Positions 1 to 9,184 of a stretch of DNA of 64,000 bases are shown here, in pieces. The notes beneath the pieces were generated by a model. That model searched no databases, had not been told where the DNA came from, and was given only the letters and a program-made list of their open reading frames with translations. Position 1 is the stretch's first letter. Each line of letters begins with the position of its first letter. A program made the position numbers and the translations under genes. The stretch is from assembly GCF_017161405.1 (NCBI RefSeq), contig NZ_CP071051.1:1984001-2048000 (forward strand), written 5' to 3'. Origin of the DNA: Leucobacter sp. CX169. GTDB lineage: Bacteria; Actinomycetota; Actinomycetes; Actinomycetales; Microbacteriaceae.

Positions 1-703
1 CGCGGTAGTTCTGGTGCAGCCGATCCTCGGTCGCTTCAAACAAGAGCTCGGGGCTCTGCGTCAGCGCGGCGACGAGCAGCGCCGAGCGGGACACGTTGAA
101 CACCGCGTCCTCGTGTGGCACCTGAGCGGGCTGCAAGCTGCGGGCCAGTTCGGTCGACATCGTGAACGGAGGCACGAGCACGAGCGGCGAGACGCCACGG
201 TGCACCGTGAGGCGCTTCGAGCGCGGCCCGTTCGCCGAGGTCCATGCAATCGTGAGGCTGCCGAACAACGCGGGCGCCACGTTGTCGGGGTGCCCCTCAA
301 GCTCGGTGGCGAGGCCCAACAGCTCGTCGTCGCTGAACTCGCGACGATCGGCGAGTAGACCTGCGGCCGCCATGACGCCGGCCACGATCGCCGAACCCGA
401 CGAACCCATACCGCGACCGTGCGGGATCCGGTTCGTCGCATCGATCGTGAGCCCCGGCATCGGCACACCGACGCTCGCGAAGACGTGCGCAATTGAGCGC
501 GCGACGAGGTTCGTCTCGTCGGTCGCGACTTCGCCCTCGCCCACGCCCGTCACACGGACGAGCACGCCGGGCTCGGCCCGTTCGGACACCACGATCTCGT
601 CGCCATAGGCGAGCGCGATCCCGAGCGTGTCAAATCCGGGGCCGAGATTGGCGCTGGTCGCCGGGACGCGCACGCGCACCCGGCGGGCCGAAGCTACGCT
701 CAC
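1..703 (-). CDS. thrB: Homoserine kinase (partial, 3' end outside window)
   Basis: ATP-dependent phosphorylation of L-homoserine to O-phosphohomoserine, the substrate of the threonine synthase encoded just before it. From a GTG at 703 the frame reads [18 protein letters not shown], the N-terminal GHMP-kinase signature. The glycine/serine ATP loop [17 protein letters not shown] follows near residue 95. The frame stays open to base 1, so about 234 codons are present and the C-terminal part is missing. The GTG overlaps the thrC stop codon (GTGA), which implies translational coupling and a hom-thrC-thrB operon. Confidence 0.95.
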   Translation of the reverse strand, partial: MSVASARRVRVRVPATSANLGPGFDTLGIALAYGDEIVVSERAEPGVLVRVTGVGEGEVATDETNLVARSIAHVFASVGVPMPGLTIDATNRIPHGRGMGSSGSAIVAGVMAAAGLLADRREFSDDELLGLATELEGHPDNVAPALFGSLTIAWTSANGPRSKRLTVHRGVSPLVLVPPFTMSTELARSLQPAQVPHEDAVFNVSRSALLVAALTQSPELLFEATEDRLHQNYR

Positions 704-1785
704 GCGGCTTCCGAGCGTGCAAGACCGAGCACCGACGCGACATCCGCGGTGGACGCGGAGACGATGGTGGGCTGGAACTCCGCACCGTCTGCACGGTGCA
801 TCGCCCACTGGGGGTCCTTGAGGCCGTGACCGGTCACCGTGATGGCGATCGTCGCACCCTTGAAGTTCTCGCCAGCCTCGGCGCGCTTCAGCAGCCCGGC
901 AACGCCGGCGGCCGAAGCGGGCTCGACGAACACGCCGACCTCGGCGGAAAGGATGCGGTGAGCCGCGAGGATCTCAGCGTCGGAGACCGCGCCGAAGAAC
1001 CCGTTCGAGTCGTCCCGCGCCGTGAGTGCGAGCTCCCACGAGGCAGGCTTGCCGATGCGGATCGCGGTCGCGATCGTCTCAGGGTTCTCGACGGGAGCGC
1101 CCAGGACGAGCGGGGCCGAGCCCTCTGCCTGGAAGCCGAACATGCGGGGAAGCTTGGTCGCGCGGCCAGCGGCCAGGAACTCGCGGTATCCCCGGTGGTA
1201 GGCGGTGTAGTTGCCCGCGTTGCCGACCGGAATGAAGTGGAAGTCGGGAGCGTCTCCGAGCACGTCTACGACCTCGAATGCGCCCGTCTTCTGCCCCTCG
1301 ATGCGGTCGTTGTTGACCGAGTTCACGAGGTGCACCGGGTAGTCCGCCGAGAGCTCACGAGCAATGTCGAGGCAGTCGTCGAAGTTGCCCTGCACCTGGA
1401 GCAGCTGCGCGTTGTGCGCGACGGCCTGGGCCAGCTTGCCCATGGCGATCTTGCCCTCGGGCACGAGCACGGCGGCGGTGATGCCGGCGTGGGTCGCGTA
1501 GGCGGCGGCGGAGGCAGAGGTGTTACCCGTCGAGGCGCAGATGACAGCCTTCGCGCCGGCCTCGATCGCCTTCGTCATGGCCATGGTCATGCCACGGTCC
1601 TTGAAAGAACCGGTCGGGTTCATGCCCTCGTACTTGATGTACACGTTCGCGCCGGTGCGCTCAGAGAGCGCGCGGGCCGGAATCAGCGGGGTGCCGCCCT
1701 CGCCCAGGGTGACGACAGGTGTCGACTCCGTGACGTCCAGGTGATCGGCGTACTCGCGGATGACTCCGCGCCATAGGTGTGTCAT
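700..1785 (-). CDS. thrC: Threonine synthase
   Basis: PLP-dependent conversion of O-phosphohomoserine to threonine, the last step of the pathway. The 361-residue protein has the PLP-lysine motif GSFKDRG (Lys62), the phosphate-binding [13 protein letters not shown] stretch and [10 protein letters not shown] further on, as in the short actinobacterial ThrC class. Its ATG overlaps the stop codon of hom by four bases (ATGA), and its own stop overlaps the thrB GTG, so the three genes are tightly coupled. Length matches the usual 350-360 residues. Confidence 0.97.
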   Translation of the reverse strand: MTHLWRGVIREYADHLDVTESTPVVTLGEGGTPLIPARALSERTGANVYIKYEGMNPTGSFKDRGMTMAMTKAIEAGAKAVICASTGNTSASAAAYATHAGITAAVLVPEGKIAMGKLAQAVAHNAQLLQVQGNFDDCLDIARELSADYPVHLVNSVNNDRIEGQKTGAFEVVDVLGDAPDFHFIPVGNAGNYTAYHRGYREFLAAGRATKLPRMFGFQAEGSAPLVLGAPVENPETIATAIRIGKPASWELALTARDDSNGFFGAVSDAEILAAHRILSAEVGVFVEPASAAGVAGLLKRAEAGENFKGATIAITVTGHGLKDPQWAMHRADGAEFQPTIVSASTADVASVLGLARSEAA

Positions 1786-3092
1786 GAGTTTCCTTCGACT
1801 CGCAGAACGCTGGTCACTTGCGAGACCACGGCGCTCGCCTCCAGCGCGGAGACAGTGGCCGCAAGGGCCGACTCACGCGCGGTGTGGGTTCCGATAACTA
1901 GCGTAGCCGTTCCGTGCGCGTCACGCGGCACGGACTGCTCGACGCTCGCAGCGCTCGCACCGTTTTCTGCCAGGATCCCGGCGACCGTCGCGAGTACGCC
2001 GGGTTCGTCCGAGACCTCGAGCATGATCTGGTAGCGCGAGAGGACGTCCCCGATCGGGAGGAGCGGGAGGTCCGCGTGCATCGATCCCGGAATACCCGGG
2101 CCGCCCGCGACGTGACGCCGGGCAGTCGAGACGAGGTCGCCGAGCACTGCAGAGGCGGTCTCCACTCCCCCGGCGCCTGCGCCGTAGAACATGAGCTCGC
2201 CGGCGGCCTCGGCCTCGACGAATACCGCGTTCTTGCCCTCGTAGACCGCGGCCAGCGGGTGCTGGCGCTCGATGAGCACGGGGTAGACGCGGGCCGAGAT
2301 GCCCTCGACGCCGGCCTCGTTCTTCAGCCGTTCGGCGACGGCCAGCAGCTTGATGACGTGGCCGGACTTGCGCGCGGCTTCGACCTCGGTCGCGGTCACC
2401 TTCGTGATGCCCTCGCGGTGCACGGCCGAGACCGGGACCTCGGTGTGGAACGCGATCGAGGCGAGAATGGCGGCTTTCTGCGCCGCGTCATAACCCTCGA
2501 CGTCAAGCGTCGGGTCGGCCTCGAGGAAGCCGAGCTCTGCCGCGACACGCATGGCGTCCTCGGCCGAGTCGCCGAACCGGTCCATGCGGTCGAGGATGTA
2601 GTTCGTCGAACCGTTGACGATGCCGAGCACACGCGTGACGTGATCGCCGGCGAGGCTCTCGCGCAGCGGGCGAATGATCGGGATCGCCCCGGCCACCGCG
2701 GCCTCGTAGGTCAGCTGGGCACCGACACGCTCTGCGGCCTCGGCCAACTCGGTGCCGTGCGCGGCGATCAGGGCCTTGTTCGCGGTCACGACGTCGGCGC
2801 CAGCCTCGAGCGCCTGCAGAATCAGGGTGCGCGCCGGCTCAATGCCGCCGATCAGCTCGACCACGATGTCCGCGCTGAGCACCAGCTGCTCAGCGTCGGT
2901 CGTGAACAGCTCCTGCGGCAGGTCGACGTCGCGGGGAGCATCGAGGTTGCGCACCGCAATGCCCGCGAGGGTCAGCCGCGCGCCAATGCGGGCCGCGAGC
3001 TCGTCGCCGTGCTCAATAATCAGGCGCGCCACCTGTGATCCGACTGACCCGCTGCCGAGCAGGGCGACCCGTAGGTCTCGGTATCCGTTCAT
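1782..3092 (-). CDS. hom: Homoserine dehydrogenase with C-terminal ACT domain
   Basis: NAD(P)H-dependent reduction of aspartate semialdehyde to homoserine, the branch-point step to threonine and methionine. The 436-residue protein begins with a Rossmann motif, [12 protein letters not shown] (about 10-21). The family block [18 protein letters not shown] and the catalytic region [11 protein letters not shown] follow. A C-terminal ACT domain (about residues 350-425, around [20 protein letters not shown]) is where the family binds threonine for feedback control. The start codon overlaps the lysA stop (ATGA), and the stop overlaps the thrC start. Confidence 0.97.
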   Translation of the reverse strand: MNGYRDLRVALLGSGSVGSQVARLIIEHGDELAARIGARLTLAGIAVRNLDAPRDVDLPQELFTTDAEQLVLSADIVVELIGGIEPARTLILQALEAGADVVTANKALIAAHGTELAEAAERVGAQLTYEAAVAGAIPIIRPLRESLAGDHVTRVLGIVNGSTNYILDRMDRFGDSAEDAMRVAAELGFLEADPTLDVEGYDAAQKAAILASIAFHTEVPVSAVHREGITKVTATEVEAARKSGHVIKLLAVAERLKNEAGVEGISARVYPVLIERQHPLAAVYEGKNAVFVEAEAAGELMFYGAGAGGVETASAVLGDLVSTARRHVAGGPGIPGSMHADLPLLPIGDVLSRYQIMLEVSDEPGVLATVAGILAENGASAASVEQSVPRDAHGTATLVIGTHTARESALAATVSALEASAVVSQVTSVLRVEGNS

Positions 3093-4534
3093 CGGGATTC
3101 TCCGTTCGTGAAGGGGTGGGGATCGCTGACGCTGCGAGCAAGGAGGTCATCCTCCGTCTCGCCGCGCACGATCAGTCGTGACTCCCCGTCCCGCACGGCA
3201 ACCACCGGCGGGCGAGGGACGTAGTTGTAGTTGCTCGAGAGCGACCAGCAGTAGGCACCCGTCGCGGCAACAGCCAGGAGGTCGCCGGGGGCGACGTCGC
3301 CGGGAAGCTCGTCGCGCGGGACGACGATGTCGCCCGACTCGCAATGCTTGCCGACCACGCGCACGAGGGCGGGGGCGGTAGCGCTTCGACGATTGGCGAG
3401 GCGGACCTGGTAATCGGCGCCGTAGAGCGCGGGGCGAGCGTTGTCACTCATCCCGCCGTCCACGCTGACATACAGTCGCTCGGCGAAACCGCGGTCGGCG
3501 GGGTCGGCGTCGGCGTCGCTGCCAGCAAGGGCCACCGCTTTGGTGGTGCCGACCGTGTACAGCGTCAGGCCGGCCTGCCCGATGATCGAGCGACCCGGCT
3601 CGAACGCGACGGCGGGGATCGGAAGTTCGAGCTCGGCGCACGTGGCGGCGACGATGTCCGCGATCTCGGCCGCGATCACGTCGATTCCGGGCAGCGCGTC
3701 CGCCTCGTCCGAGGTGTAAGCGATGCCGAAGCCGCCGCCGAGGTTGAGCTCAGGCACGGGGGCGACCGCCGCGAGCTCGGCGTACACGCCCAACAGGCGA
3801 CGGGCCGACTCGCGAAACGCCTCGGTCGCGAAGATCTGGGAACCGATGTGGCAGTGCAGCCCGACGAACTCGAGCGACGCGTGCGACCGGATCCGGTCAG
3901 CCAGCGGGACCGCGCGCGAGAGCGGCAACCCAAACTTCTGGTCCTCGTGCGCCGTCGCGAGGAAGCTGTGGGCGCCCGCGTGCACGCCGCTGTTCACGCG
4001 CAGGCGCACCCGCTGGCGACGCCCGGCCGCCGCTGCCGCGGCCGCGACGCGCTCAATCTCGATCTCGCTGTCTAGGATGAGCGTGCCCACTCCACCCTGC
4101 ACCGCGCGGGTGATTTCGGCGACCGACTTGTTGTTGCCGTGGAAGCCGATGCGCGCCGGATCGACGCCCGCCGCGAGGGCGACAGCGAGTTCTCCGCCGC
4201 TCGCGACATCGATCGCCAGTCCCTCGTCGACCATCCAACGGGCAACCTCGACGCACAGAAACGCCTTGCCCGCGTAGTACACGGTGGCCGTGGTGCCGAT
4301 ACGCGCGAACTCCCGTTCGAACGCCTCGCGGGTCTGGCGGGCATGGGACCTGGCGTCCTGCTCATCGATGACATAGAGCGGTGAGCCGTAGCGGGCGACC
4401 AGCTCGGAGGCCTTCAACTCACCGACCTTGAGCTCGCCGCAGCTCGAGCCGCGACGCGAGGTCTGTGGGAACACGCGGGGATCGATGTCAGTGAGGTCGG
4501 TCGCGTGCGAGGGGTCGACGTGCTGCGCGGGCAT
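3089..4534 (-). CDS. lysA: Diaminopimelate decarboxylase
   Basis: PLP enzyme that decarboxylates meso-diaminopimelate to lysine. The 481-residue fold-type III protein shows YYAGKAFL with the PLP lysine at about residue 90. It also has HIGSQIF, the glycine-rich GGGFGIAY phosphate loop, EPGRSI and the C-terminal CESGDIV motif with the catalytic cysteine. The ATG at 4534 is preceded by GGAGG with six intervening bases. It heads the lysA-hom-thrC-thrB operon and overlaps hom by four bases. A 217-base gap separates it from the upstream DUF2993 gene. Confidence 0.97.
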   Translation of the reverse strand: MPAQHVDPSHATDLTDIDPRVFPQTSRRGSSCGELKVGELKASELVARYGSPLYVIDEQDARSHARQTREAFEREFARIGTTATVYYAGKAFLCVEVARWMVDEGLAIDVASGGELAVALAAGVDPARIGFHGNNKSVAEITRAVQGGVGTLILDSEIEIERVAAAAAAAGRRQRVRLRVNSGVHAGAHSFLATAHEDQKFGLPLSRAVPLADRIRSHASLEFVGLHCHIGSQIFATEAFRESARRLLGVYAELAAVAPVPELNLGGGFGIAYTSDEADALPGIDVIAAEIADIVAATCAELELPIPAVAFEPGRSIIGQAGLTLYTVGTTKAVALAGSDADADPADRGFAERLYVSVDGGMSDNARPALYGADYQVRLANRRSATAPALVRVVGKHCESGDIVVPRDELPGDVAPGDLLAVAATGAYCWSLSSNYNYVPRPPVVAVRDGESRLIVRGETEDDLLARSVSDPHPFTNGESR

Positions 4535-4667
4535 GCAAGTCCTCCAGGAAATTCAGGGGTACGAAGGTCCGAACGCACGCTGCCGCAACACGCGACGGTG
4601 GCGAGCGGACCCGGATTGGCCCCTGAAGCCGGACGAACGAGAGCCATGGCTCCGATCGGACCTTTCA

Positions 4668-4673
4668 ATCCTA
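4668..4673 (-). promoter_or_regulatory. Candidate -10 box for lysA
   Basis: TAGGAT on the minus strand inside the 217-base gap before lysA, which would give a 5' leader of roughly 130 bases. No convincing -35 partner was found. The rest of the gap (4535-4751) shows no recognisable riboswitch or lysine-rich leader peptide. Confidence 0.35.
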
Positions 4674-4751
4674 GCGGGGCGCACGACGCGAGGGCGCATG
4701 TGACGAGTCGCATGATCGCCTGGGGGCGATCCCTCACGGCCCAGGCGCGCC

Positions 4752-5513
4752 TTAGGGGCAGACACCCGGCTGGCGCAGGGCGGCATCGTTCAAGATTCGA
4801 GGCGAGAGCGCAACGTCCACGCTTGCCGACCCGGTAGTGGAGAGCCCAATGTCCGTCAGCGAAATTCCCGCGGGAATCTCGGAACGTACGCAGAGCGGAG
4901 CGGGCCGCAGGATCGGATCGAGCAGCGTACCGGTCGCGGCGGAGAGCTGCTCGGCGGTCAGTGAGAGTCCGACGAGATCAACGCTGGTGGGGCTCAGGAC
5001 GACGTCGCCGTCGACAACGCTCAGCGCGAGCCTGACCTGCAACGGAATGGACTGGCCGAACAGGTCAACCGAGCGCCCCACGATGAGCTCGCCCTGATCG
5101 ACCTCGCCCGTCTGCGCGACGCCACGCGTCAGCAGTGCGATGGCGGAGTCCAACTGCTCGGGGGCGAGGGTGATGCGGGCGGTGCCGCCCGAGATCTCGC
5201 CGCTGGCCACGTTGAACGGCACCGAGTCGGCATGTGCCGAGAGGTCGGCGACGATCCCGGACACGACCGGGGCGTCCGGCACCCGAACAGACACGTCGCC
5301 CACGCGGCCGGTGAGGGCACGAAGCGCGACGGACCCCCCGAGCTCGGTCTCGACCGGGTGATCGGCGCTGAGATCGAGCGCTTGCCGCACCTGAGCCGAG
5401 ACGATCCCCGGAATAATCATGCGCAGCGCGAGCTCCGCCGCGCCGCCGAGCAACGCCAATACCGCGACTCCCGACAGGATCCGCAGCCACCAGCGGGGCC
5501 GGCGCTCACTCAT
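4752..5513 (-). CDS. DUF2993 / LmeA-like lipid-binding protein
   Basis: 253-residue protein with a single N-terminal membrane anchor (about residues 10-32, LRILSGVAVLALLGGAAELA). The rest is an extracytoplasmic domain that resembles the actinobacterial DUF2993 family, whose mycobacterial member LmeA binds phospholipid and takes part in mannan elongation. The pattern seen is a long beta-rich domain with repeated short hydrophobic strands and a C-terminal pair of cysteines. The gene starts two bases after the argS stop, so it is probably co-transcribed with argS. A role in envelope glycolipid assembly is inferred from the family only. Confidence 0.75.
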   Translation of the reverse strand: MSERRPRWWLRILSGVAVLALLGGAAELALRMIIPGIVSAQVRQALDLSADHPVETELGGSVALRALTGRVGDVSVRVPDAPVVSGIVADLSAHADSVPFNVASGEISGGTARITLAPEQLDSAIALLTRGVAQTGEVDQGELIVGRSVDLFGQSIPLQVRLALSVVDGDVVLSPTSVDLVGLSLTAEQLSAATGTLLDPILRPAPLCVRSEIPAGISLTDIGLSTTGSASVDVALSPRILNDAALRQPGVCP

Positions 5514-5515
5514 CG

Positions 5516-7177
5516 CTACATCCGTTCCGGGGCCGAGACGCCGAGCAGGTCAAGTCCGTTGCGAATGACCTGGCCGACCGCGTCGTTGAGCCACAGCCGC
5601 GTGCGGTGCACATCCTCCACCGGGGCCTCGCCCTGCGGGATGACGCGGCAGCTGTCGTACCAGCGGTGGTATGAGCCGGAGAGCTCCTCGAGGTATCGGG
5701 CGACACGGTGCGGCTCGCGCAGCTCGGCGGAGAACGCCACGACCCGCGGGAACTCCTGCAGTGCCCCCAGCAGCTCGGTCTCGGTCTCGTGGGTCAAAAG
5801 CTCGGGCGCGAACACTGAACGATCGACACCGCTCGCCGCCGCGTTGCGCTGCACAGCGCAGGTGCGGGCGTGCGCGTACTGCACGTAGAAGACGGGGTTG
5901 TCGTTCGTGCGGCTGCGGAGCTTCTCGCCCTCGAGCGCGAGCGGCGAGTCAGCCGGGTAGCGCGAGAGCCAGTACCGCAGTGCGTCGGCGCCGAGCCACT
6001 CGAGCAGGTCGTCCAGCTCGATGATGTTGCCGGCACGCTTCGAGAGGCGCGCGCCATTCAGATTGACGAGCTGGCCGATCAGCACACTAATGCTGGTCTC
6101 GGGGTCGTCGCCCGCCGCCCCGGCGATCGCCTTCAGACGGCCGATGTAGCCGTGGTGATCGGCGCCGAGCAAGTAGATCTTCTCGGTGAAGCCGCGATCC
6201 ATCTTCGAGAGATAGTAGGCGGCATCGGCGGCGAAGTAGGTGTAGATGCCGTTGCCGCGGGTGAAGACGCGGTCCTTGTCGTCACCAAAGTCGGTCGTGC
6301 GCACCCAAATGGCATCGTCCTCTTCGAAGACGTGGCCCTGCGCGCGCAGACGATCGATCGCGGCCTCGATGGGGCTCTTCTCGCCGTGCTCACCGGGGGT
6401 GTGCAGACTGCGCTCCGAGAAGAAGACGTCGAAGTGCACGTTAAAGCGCTCGAGCGAGTCTTTGATCTCGACGAGCTGCAGCTGGTAAGCCAGCTCCTGC
6501 GCCTGCTCGAGCGCGTCCGCTTCGGGAAGCTCGGCGAGCCCCGGGATCTGCTCGCGTACGCGCTTGCCCAGGGCCTGAATGTACTCCCCCGGGTACGCGT
6601 CCTCCGGCGCGGGGCGCTCAAGGGCCGCGGCGAGCACCGAGCGCCCGAACTTGTTCATCTGCGCGCCGGCATCGTTGATGTAGTACTCGTTGGTCACCTC
6701 TGCGCCGGCCGCGCGCAAGACCCGCGAGGTCGCGTCTCCGAGCGCCGCCCAGCGGGTGTGGCCGAGGTGCAGCGGCCCGGTCGGGTTCGCTGAGACGAAC
6801 TCCATGTTGATGCGCTGGCCAGCGAGCACATCGCCGTGGCCGTACTTCTCGCCCTGCTCGATGATGCGGCGAGCGGTCTCGCCGGCGCTGGCCGCGTCGA
6901 TGCGCAGGTTGATGAAGCCGGGGCCGGCAACCTCTGCGGCGGCAACCCCCTCGATCTCGCTCAGGCGCGCGGCAATCACGGTGGCAAGTTCGCGCGGGTT
7001 TTGGCCGATTCGCTTGGCAAACTTCATCGCGATGTTCGACGCCCAGTCGCCGTGTTCGCGCTGCCGCGGACGGTCGAGTACCGCATCCTGCTCGGTGACC
7101 TCGAGGTCGGCGCCGGCGTCGGCGACGATCTCCGTCATGATGCGGGCGAGGGCAGCGGAAAGTTCTTGTGGGGTCAC
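5516..7177 (-). CDS. argS: Arginyl-tRNA synthetase
   Basis: Class I aminoacyl-tRNA synthetase charging tRNA-Arg. The protein shows SANPTGPLHLGHTRWAALGD (HIGH-type motif HLGH), a KMSKS-like ARLSKRAGN and a C-terminal DALR anticodon-binding region. The frame is open further upstream, into the divergent tRNA gene, but the GTG at 7177 is preferred. It gives 553 residues, the usual size, begins at the conserved N-terminal helix TPQELSAALARIM, and has TAGACT eight bases before it. No Shine-Dalgarno sequence is visible, so the mRNA is probably leaderless. Confidence 0.95.
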   Translation of the reverse strand: MTPQELSAALARIMTEIVADAGADLEVTEQDAVLDRPRQREHGDWASNIAMKFAKRIGQNPRELATVIAARLSEIEGVAAAEVAGPGFINLRIDAASAGETARRIIEQGEKYGHGDVLAGQRINMEFVSANPTGPLHLGHTRWAALGDATSRVLRAAGAEVTNEYYINDAGAQMNKFGRSVLAAALERPAPEDAYPGEYIQALGKRVREQIPGLAELPEADALEQAQELAYQLQLVEIKDSLERFNVHFDVFFSERSLHTPGEHGEKSPIEAAIDRLRAQGHVFEEDDAIWVRTTDFGDDKDRVFTRGNGIYTYFAADAAYYLSKMDRGFTEKIYLLGADHHGYIGRLKAIAGAAGDDPETSISVLIGQLVNLNGARLSKRAGNIIELDDLLEWLGADALRYWLSRYPADSPLALEGEKLRSRTNDNPVFYVQYAHARTCAVQRNAAASGVDRSVFAPELLTHETETELLGALQEFPRVVAFSAELREPHRVARYLEELSGSYHRWYDSCRVIPQGEAPVEDVHRTRLWLNDAVGQVIRNGLDLLGVSAPERM

Positions 7178-7185
7178 GAGGGTCA

Positions 7186-7191
7186 AGTCTA
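7186..7191 (-). promoter_or_regulatory. -10 box of argS, leaderless promoter
   Basis: TAGACT on the minus strand, eight bases before the argS GTG. This spacing puts the transcription start at or next to the start codon. Confidence 0.6.
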
Positions 7192-7245
7192 GCGTCGGCG
7201 CGCCCCGCGCTCGTGCTGCGAACGAATCGCCCGGGGCTAGAGCGG

Positions 7246-7275
7246 CTGCAATGGCCCCCGCCTGTGCGCTAGACT
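7246..7275 (+). promoter_or_regulatory. Promoter of tRNA-Arg
   Basis: CTGCAA (7246-7251) and TAGACT (7270-7275) are 18 bases apart. The second box ends nine bases before the mature tRNA 5' end. Confidence 0.6.
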
Positions 7276-7284
7276 CGATGAGTC

Positions 7285-7357
7285 GCCTCCGTAGCTCAGG
7301 GGATAGAGCGTCGGTTTCCGGTACCGTAGGTCGGGGGTTCAAATCCCTCCGGGGGCA
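7285..7357 (+). tRNA. tRNA-Arg (anticodon CCG)
   Basis: A full cloverleaf can be drawn. The 7-bp acceptor stem is GCCTCCG/CGGGGGC. The D arm is GCTC...GAGC, and the anticodon loop TTCCGGT gives CCG, reading CGG arginine codons. The T arm is GGGGG-TTCAAAT-CCCTC with discriminator base A. CCA is not encoded, and the first anticodon-stem pair (27-43) is a T-T mismatch. It lies divergently 107 bases from argS, the enzyme that charges it, and is followed at once by a strong terminator. Confidence 0.95.
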
Positions 7358-7363
7358 CGATTG

Positions 7364-7410
7364 AAAAACGGCTCCGATCAGGTGTTTATCACCTCATCGG
7401 AGCCGTTTTT
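7364..7410. terminator. Bidirectional rho-independent terminator
   Basis: Stem AAAACGGCTCCGAT pairs with ATCGGAGCCGTTTT around an inner AGGTG/CACCT hairpin. An A tract on one side and a T tract on the other suit both the tRNA-Arg transcript and the converging hydrolase gene. Confidence 0.9.
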
Positions 7411-7425
7411 GTCTTTTCCGCGACG

Positions 7426-9069
7426 TTACTCAGCGTCCGCGGGTTCGGCGTACGCCTCGATCACGCGCTGCACCCGCGCGAACGCCGCATCGTTCAAGCC
7501 GTCGCCGTCCTGAGCGTGAGACCCAATCACCTCACGCCAGCCCAGGCTCACGACGTCGCCATAGTTGTGCCCGTGCCGCGCAGGAACAGACTCCCCCATC
7601 AGCATGTCCACCGTCACCTGCATCGCGGTGACCCCCGGGATCCAGCGCATCGATGGGCTCACGTCGCTGGCGCGCTGCGAGTCTGCGAGCCACTCGGGCG
7701 ATTCCCAAATCAGTTCAGGGCCGAGCCAGGTCACGGGGTCAGTTGCGTGCTGCAGGTAGAGCACTCTCGGGGCACGCCACTCGCTGGGGAGCAGTTCCTG
7801 ATCCCCCGCCTGAGACATCCACCGGACCTCGCGCCCTCCGTCCAGCACTGGTCGCCAGGCCGGACTGCCGCTGTCGCGCGCGGCTTGGAGCGTCCGCCAG
7901 AGCGCCGAGCCGTTGGGGCTGCCCACGAAGAGCGCGCCGTCTGTGCGCTCTCGAATCTCCTCCACGGAGCCGAACACGGCCTGGCTGCCGTGCGCGCCGA
8001 GACTCAGACCGTAGCTGATGAGCACGGGGCGGTCGTCCTCCGGAAGCATGCTCCAGCGCTCATGAACGGCATCGAACAGCACGCGGGCCGCATCCACGGG
8101 GGCATCCGGGTCAAAGACGAACGACACCCAGCTCGGCGTGTAGGCGTACTGCATCGCGACGCTTGCGGTGTCGCCCCCGTACAGGTACTCAACGGCGTCC
8201 ATGGTCTGTGGCTCGAGCCATCCTGAGCCCGTCGGCGTGGCCACAATCAATACCGATCGACTGAACGCGCCGGTCCGCTCCAGCTCGGACACGGCAAGTT
8301 GTGCCCGCGCCTCCGCACTACCGGCCGAGGCCAGTCCAGCGTAGACCCGAATCGGCTCGATCGCCGGGGCCTCAGTGACCTCGACGATCTCGGCGGCACT
8401 CGGCCCGCCCCCGACGAAGTTCGCTCCGTGTCGACCCAGCGTCTCCCAGTCGATCGCAGAGTCCGCGCCCGCCGAGCGATACTGCGACGCCGGTTCGGTC
8501 GCCTCAGCGTCCGGCTGCCCATTTCGTTCCAAATAGACACCGTCAATCGCGACGGTGACGCCCCAGGTTGCGCACGCCGCGAGCACGAGCGCAGAAAACG
8601 CCATGCCGACCGAGGCACCGATGGTGCCGTATCGCCGCCGCCCGAAGCCCCACAGCCGACGCAGGCCCTTCCCCACTGCGAGGAGCACGACGCTCAGAGC
8701 CACGAACGCGAAGAGGAACGTCCCAACATTTGCGGCCTCGAGGGGCGGCATCTCGACCAGCGCGCGCACCTCGTTCTGCCAGAGCGTGCCGAGCGAGGTG
8801 AGTGCGGCGAGCGCGAGCACCCAGGCCCCCACGTAGCCAAGCCAGAGCGAGCGTTGCATCCGTTGCGACGGGCGCCATGGCACGAGTCGGCGTACCAGCT
8901 TCCACACCAGAGCGCCCAGCGCGTACCCCAAGACGAGCGAGAGCGCGGCAAGCACCCCCTGCAACAGTGCGGGGCGCGGCAGCAGCGAGGGAGTCAGCGA
9001 GAGAAGCGCACAGACCAGCCCGAGGACGGAGCCACCCGGGTCCAGATGCCACCATCTGCGTGTATTCAT
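7426..9069 (-). CDS. Membrane-bound alpha/beta-hydrolase family protein
   Basis: 547-residue protein. The N-terminal half carries about four to five hydrophobic segments (for example SVLGLVCALLSLTPSLL and VALSVVLLAVGKGL). The C-terminal half is a hydrolase domain with the nucleophile elbow ISYGLSLGAHGS. This layout matches the actinobacterial Abhydrolase_9 family with its membrane N-domain. The substrate is unknown. The ATG at 9069 is chosen over an upstream extension because it has GAGGA about ten bases before it and begins directly ahead of the first membrane segment. It diverges from the VIT-family gene and ends at the shared terminator. Confidence 0.8.
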   Translation of the reverse strand: MNTRRWWHLDPGGSVLGLVCALLSLTPSLLPRPALLQGVLAALSLVLGYALGALVWKLVRRLVPWRPSQRMQRSLWLGYVGAWVLALAALTSLGTLWQNEVRALVEMPPLEAANVGTFLFAFVALSVVLLAVGKGLRRLWGFGRRRYGTIGASVGMAFSALVLAACATWGVTVAIDGVYLERNGQPDAEATEPASQYRSAGADSAIDWETLGRHGANFVGGGPSAAEIVEVTEAPAIEPIRVYAGLASAGSAEARAQLAVSELERTGAFSRSVLIVATPTGSGWLEPQTMDAVEYLYGGDTASVAMQYAYTPSWVSFVFDPDAPVDAARVLFDAVHERWSMLPEDDRPVLISYGLSLGAHGSQAVFGSVEEIRERTDGALFVGSPNGSALWRTLQAARDSGSPAWRPVLDGGREVRWMSQAGDQELLPSEWRAPRVLYLQHATDPVTWLGPELIWESPEWLADSQRASDVSPSMRWIPGVTAMQVTVDMLMGESVPARHGHNYGDVVSLGWREVIGSHAQDGDGLNDAAFARVQRVIEAYAEPADAE

Positions 9070-9184
9070 ATGCGTGTTCCTCGGCCCTGTCGTCCTGCAG
9101 TGTGTTCTCGAGGCAGAATATCGTGACGTGAAGCCGAGCCTTGCCTTGCTAGCGTCCGGAGCCCGACTGTGTTTGAGTACTGCC

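Noticed and set aside
493-1776. 427-codon plus-strand frame opposite thrC
   Set aside because: It is the mirror of a certain gene (threonine synthase), with an arginine-rich nonsense translation.
4414-4737. Possible leader peptide frame before lysA
   Set aside because: The frame is not lysine-rich, overlaps lysA in another frame and shows no attenuator structure.
7178-7342. Extended argS start overlapping the tRNA-Arg gene
   Set aside because: The extra 55 residues would be encoded across the tRNA and its promoter and have no counterpart in ArgRS. The GTG at 7177 has a -10 box at the right distance.
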